Shown: positions 14,353-17,008 of the stretch, one piece after another | Numbering within the stretch: position 1 is the first letter of the stretch | Layout of the letters: every line of letters begins with the position of its first letter | From: Kordiimonadaceae bacterium | GTDB taxonomy: Bacteria; Pseudomonadota; Alphaproteobacteria; Sphingomonadales; Emcibacteraceae | Direction: 5' to 3' | DNA length: 17,008 nucleotides | Assembly (NCBI GenBank): GCA_018699075.1 | Contig: JABIPV010000030.1 | Location: forward strand, 1-17,008 | The notes under the pieces: model-generated | Told to the model about the DNA's origin: nothing | Seen by the model: only the letters and a program-made list of their open reading frames with translations | Databases searched by the model: none | Position numbers and translations under genes: made by a program

Positions 14353-15092
14353 TAGTTTTGTCCCTCATCCATTTGACGTGATAAAATAGTGCCAAATTCT
14401 TCGGCGAAACCTTCTAATCTGTTAGCATATCTGCCCAGATCGTTTGAAATGACGTTATAAGCAACAACCGCCGGGATCGCTGCAACAAGTCCCATTGCTG
14501 TCGCCGCAAGTGCTTCCGCAATACCGGGAGCCACCACTGCAAGCGATGAATTATTTGATGACGCGATTGATTGGAAACTATTCATGATCCCCCATACGGT
14601 ACCAAACAAACCCACAAAAGGTGCCGTTGAGCCTACTGTTGCAAGCACGCTTAAATAATGTTCCAGTCTTTCCATTTCACGGCTAACTGTTACGTGCATC
14701 ACACGATAAATTCGTTCTTGGGCACCCATAGCGATTTTGCCGGTTGAGCCGCCGGTTGAGCGTTGCCATTCACGCATGGCAGATACAAAAAGGATCGCTA
14801 GTGGATGATCCGGGTTATGACGGGTACGTTCATAAAGATCTTCCAAGCTGTTACCTGACCAAAATTCACTTTCAAATTGATCTGCGCTTTCACGAACTTC
14901 ACGAAGCCTTTTTATTTTGTCATAAATAATCGCCCAGCACCAAACCGACGCGGCGAGCAAAATAATCATCACCGACTGTACGATAAAATCCGCTTGTGCA
15001 AACATTCCCCAAAGCGAAAAGTCAGGAACTGTCGTTCCTAAATCAATTGCCTCAATTGCTTCCACTGCACTTGTGTCTACGTCTTGTGCCAT
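14352..15092 (-). CDS. tolQ: MotA/TolQ/ExbB proton channel family protein TolQ
   Basis: TolQ is the inner-membrane proton-channel subunit of the Tol motor. The 246-residue protein shows three membrane helices, about 33-56, 148-170 and 190-212. Family hallmarks are ATVGSTAPFVGLFGTVWGIM (151-170), with the T/P channel residues, and PGIAEALAATAMGLVAAIPAVV (189-210). The cytoplasmic loop between helices 1 and 2 (about 60-145) is charged, as usual. The start ATG (MAQDVDTSA) lies 24 bases after the ybgC stop, and the gene overlaps tolR by one base. No internal promoter is evident between ybgC and tolR. Confidence 0.97.
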   Translation of the reverse strand: MAQDVDTSAVEAIEAIDLGTTVPDFSLWGMFAQADFIVQSVMIILLAASVWCWAIIYDKIKRLREVRESADQFESEFWSGNSLEDLYERTRHNPDHPLAILFVSAMREWQRSTGGSTGKIAMGAQERIYRVMHVTVSREMERLEHYLSVLATVGSTAPFVGLFGTVWGIMNSFQSIASSNNSSLAVVAPGIAEALAATAMGLVAAIPAVVAYNVISNDLGRYANRLEGFAEEFGTILSRQMDEGQN

Positions 15093-15116
15093 TCCCTTGT
15101 CCCACTAACTTTCTTA

Positions 15117-15578
15117 TTAATTAAATTCAAATTTTTGTTTTATCGCTTTTGGTAATCTTTTTGTTTTACCGTCTTCGCCTATAACTGCGGCCTTAATAAG
15201 GCTTTCTACGATCGGTACTCCATCTTTTAATACCACTTGCTTCATTATAATACTGGCACCACCAAGCTTGATAATTTCTGTTTGTACATTTAACAGGTCA
15301 TCAAAATGAGCAGCAGATTTATAATCAACTTCACAGCGCCGTACGACAAAACTTACATCATCGGGGTTGTTATACTTGAGCATCTCTTGTTGATCAATAC
15401 CTAGTGCTCTAATCATTTCCGACCTTGCGCGTTCCATATATTTTAAATAATTGGCATAATAAACCACACCGCCCACATCTGTATCTTCATAATAAACACG
15501 AAGCGGAAAAATATGCTTATTCCCCTTCATAGTTCCAGAATGTGGCAAAATTTTAGTCATTGGTACTTTTTGTTCCAT
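15117..15578 (-). CDS. ybgC: Tol-Pal-associated acyl-CoA thioesterase YbgC
   Basis: YbgC is a hot-dog-fold thioesterase encoded with Tol-Pal genes in most proteobacteria; it acts on acyl-CoA or acyl-ACP in the cytoplasm and is linked to phospholipid metabolism. The hallmark VYYEDTDVGGVVYYANYLKYMERARSEM lies at about 28-55, with D34 at the catalytic aspartate position (E. coli D18). Where E. coli has VVYHASY, this protein has VVYYANY. The start is uncertain. The first ATG (15578) overlaps ruvB by 26 bases; ATG at 15560 overlaps it by 8; ATG at 15530 gives exactly the E. coli spacing of 17 residues before the catalytic aspartate. None has a strong ribosome binding site, so I report the longest. 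Confidence 0.9.
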   Translation of the reverse strand: MEQKVPMTKILPHSGTMKGNKHIFPLRVYYEDTDVGGVVYYANYLKYMERARSEMIRALGIDQQEMLKYNNPDDVSFVVRRCEVDYKSAAHFDDLLNVQTEIIKLGGASIIMKQVVLKDGVPIVESLIKAAVIGEDGKTKRLPKAIKQKFEFN

Positions 15579-16611
15579 TATCCAGTAAATTTAGCTGAGA
15601 ACTGTCAAAGTTTTTTGGTTTTTGTAGGCCCACATGTTCAAACGCTTGTGGTGAGAGCATGCGACCTCTTGAGGTACGCTGCACCAGACCCATTTGCATT
15701 AAATAAGGTTCAATAATGTCTTCAATAGCATCCCTTGGTTCACTTAGTGCTGCGGCAAGTGTTTCAATTCCTACCGGCCCACCACCATAACTTTCACCAA
15801 TACATTTAAGATACTTATGATCCATGGCATCAAGGCCACGTTCATCGACTTCTAATCTTTTGAGCGCACTATCTGCGACATCAGCGGTCACAGGGCCGCT
15901 GCCACCAACAAGGGCAAAATCACTCACCCGGCGTAATAATCTTCCAGCAATTCTTGGCGTCCCGCGGGCACGCCGCGCAATTTCCATAGCCCCGTCTTTG
16001 GTCACTTCTACACCAAGCACACGCGCCGCACGGCTGACAATTTTTTCAAGATCATCCGGATCATAAAAGTTAAGCCGGGTCGGGATACCAAAACGATCAC
16101 GTAAGGGGGTGGTTAGAAGCCCAGAACGTGTTGTCGCCCCGACAAGAGTAAAGGGAGGCAAATCAATACGCACAGACCTTGCCGCTGGACCTTCACCAAT
16201 AATAAGATCAAGGTGAAAATCTTCCATCGCCGGATAAAGAATTTCTTCCACCGCCGGATTAAGGCGGTGAATTTCATCAATGAACAATATGTCATTTTCT
16301 TCTAAATTAGTCAGAAGTGCCGCAAGATCACCAGATTTTGAAATCACCGGCCCGGCGGTTGCGCGAAAATTAACGCCCAGCTCACGTGCCATAATTTGCG
16401 CGAGTGTGGTTTTACCAAGCCCCGGCGGACCAAAAAAAAGTACATGATCAAGAGCTTTACCGCGTGCTTTCGCCGCTTCGATGAAAACTTTTAAATTGTC
16501 ACAGGCTTTACGCTGACCAATAAATTCATCAAGGGTGCTAGGGCGAATGGAGGCATCAAAATCACCTGAACGTTCTGATCCGCTGATTAATCGGTCTTCT
16601 TCATCGCTCAT
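15553..16611 (-). CDS. ruvB: Holliday junction branch-migration ATPase RuvB
   Basis: RuvB is the AAA+ motor that drives branch migration of Holliday junctions on RuvA. The 352-residue protein has the expected parts: IRPSTLDEFIGQ (22-33), Walker A GPPGLGKT (61-68), Walker B ILFIDEIHRL (108-117), the RuvA-contact beta hairpin region (about 125-155), sensor 1 GATTRSGLL, arginine-finger region PLRDRFG, sensor 2 GTPRIAGRLLRR, and a winged-helix C-terminal domain ending in QRTSRGRMLSPQAFEHVGL. A polar tail of about 20 residues follows. Its ATG overlaps the ruvA TGA (ATGA), and its end overlaps ybgC, so the recombination genes and the Tol-Pal genes are translationally linked, as in many alphaproteobacteria. 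Confidence 0.98.
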   Translation of the reverse strand: MSDEEDRLISGSERSGDFDASIRPSTLDEFIGQRKACDNLKVFIEAAKARGKALDHVLFFGPPGLGKTTLAQIMARELGVNFRATAGPVISKSGDLAALLTNLEENDILFIDEIHRLNPAVEEILYPAMEDFHLDLIIGEGPAARSVRIDLPPFTLVGATTRSGLLTTPLRDRFGIPTRLNFYDPDDLEKIVSRAARVLGVEVTKDGAMEIARRARGTPRIAGRLLRRVSDFALVGGSGPVTADVADSALKRLEVDERGLDAMDHKYLKCIGESYGGGPVGIETLAAALSEPRDAIEDIIEPYLMQMGLVQRTSRGRMLSPQAFEHVGLQKPKNFDSSQLNLLDNGTKSTND

Positions 16612-17008
16612 TTACCAAGCTCCTTAAGACCTAAACGGATTAATGTTTGTACATCATCTTCGCCACCATCAGCAAGAACTTTTGTCACCGCCATATAAGC
16701 TTCGGCCTGTTTATAACCAAGGTTCACAAGGGCGGAAATAGCATCTGCCATCGAATTTGATTTTGCAGGTTTACCATCATCACTTTGTGAAGGCGCAAAG
16801 GCAAATTTCGCGACTTTATCTTTTAGTTCATGAATTATACGGGTCGCCAGTTTCGGTCCCACACCCGTGGCCCGACCAACAACCGTTTTATCCTGTGCAG
16901 CAATAGAATTTGAAAGTTCATCAGGATCAATTGCTGAAAGAATAGCCAAGGCCACTTTTGCGCCCACACCTTGCACGGTTTGCACAAGGCGAAACCAATC
17001 TCTTTCAA
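16608..17008 (-). CDS. ruvA: Holliday junction DNA-binding protein RuvA, 3' part (5' end beyond the window)
   Basis: RuvA is the tetrameric Holliday-junction binder that loads RuvB. The frame is open to the window edge at 17008, where it reads ERDWFRLVQTVQGVGAKVA, so the gene continues outside and the GTG at 16985 is not its start. The visible 132 residues cover the end of domain I, the two helix-hairpin-helix motifs of domain II (VQGVGAKVALAILS and ATGVGPKLATRIIHELKDK), an acid/serine-containing flexible linker (SQSDDGKPAKSNS) and the RuvB-binding domain III (ADAISALVNLGYKQAEAYMAV to LIRLGLKELGK at the C-terminus). It overlaps ruvB by ATGA. ruvC is expected upstream but is not visible. Confidence 0.96.
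   Translation of the reverse strand, partial: ERDWFRLVQTVQGVGAKVALAILSAIDPDELSNSIAAQDKTVVGRATGVGPKLATRIIHELKDKVAKFAFAPSQSDDGKPAKSNSMADAISALVNLGYKQAEAYMAVTKVLADGGEDDVQTLIRLGLKELGK

Noticed and set aside
1..17008. Mobile elements, CRISPR arrays, toxin-antitoxin or defence genes, tRNA or rRNA.
   Set aside because: Nothing in either strand supports them; the gene order is the standard alphaproteobacterial ruv-tol-ftsH region with no signs of insertion.

Overview
The window is a conserved housekeeping region of a low-GC alphaproteobacterium. Every gene I can support is on the minus strand, so transcription runs from high to low coordinates. The lineage call rests on four things: the gene order ruvA-ruvB-ybgC-tolQ-tolR-tolA-tolB-pal-cpoB-tilS-ftsH-folP-glmM-thiD; the 'SSGPCAKRPGW' type of SerC; a serC leader RNA of the alphaproteobacterial kind; and a heat-shock promoter before ftsH that fits the alphaproteobacterial sigma-32 pattern. 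I cannot resolve the order or genus. Intergenic DNA is very AT-rich.

Layout in transcription order. (1) 17008-15553: the 3' part of ruvA (cut by the window edge) and ruvB, the Holliday-junction branch-migration pair, overlapping by ATGA. (2) 15578-11013: the Tol-Pal envelope machine: ybgC thioesterase, tolQ-tolR inner-membrane motor, tolA, periplasmic tolB and the Pal lipoprotein. pal has its own apparent promoter and is followed by a strong intrinsic terminator. (3) 10917-8714: cpoB (ybgF) and tilS, overlapping by 10 nt. (4) 8560-3305: ftsH, folP, glmM and thiD behind a sigma-32-like promoter; the membrane protease therefore probably leads a transcript that also makes folate, cell-wall-precursor and thiamin enzymes. 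(5) 3217-252: a secreted M1-type zinc metallopeptidase and a small secreted DUF6702-like protein, overlapping by one base and preceded by an unusual repeat-rich intergenic segment. (6) 223-1: a promoter, a structured serC leader whose last stem touches the Shine-Dalgarno sequence, and the first 43 codons of serC.

There is no mobile element, CRISPR array, tRNA or rRNA, and no gene-free stretch above 300 bases (the longest are 173 bases between tolB and pal and 153 between tilS and ftsH). I found no clearly new system. The most useful observations are regulatory: the ftsH heat-shock promoter, the serC leader, the repeats before the M1 peptidase, a -35 context shared by the pal and serC promoters, and the terminator that splits pal from cpoB. 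The least understood genes are the M1/DUF6702 pair.
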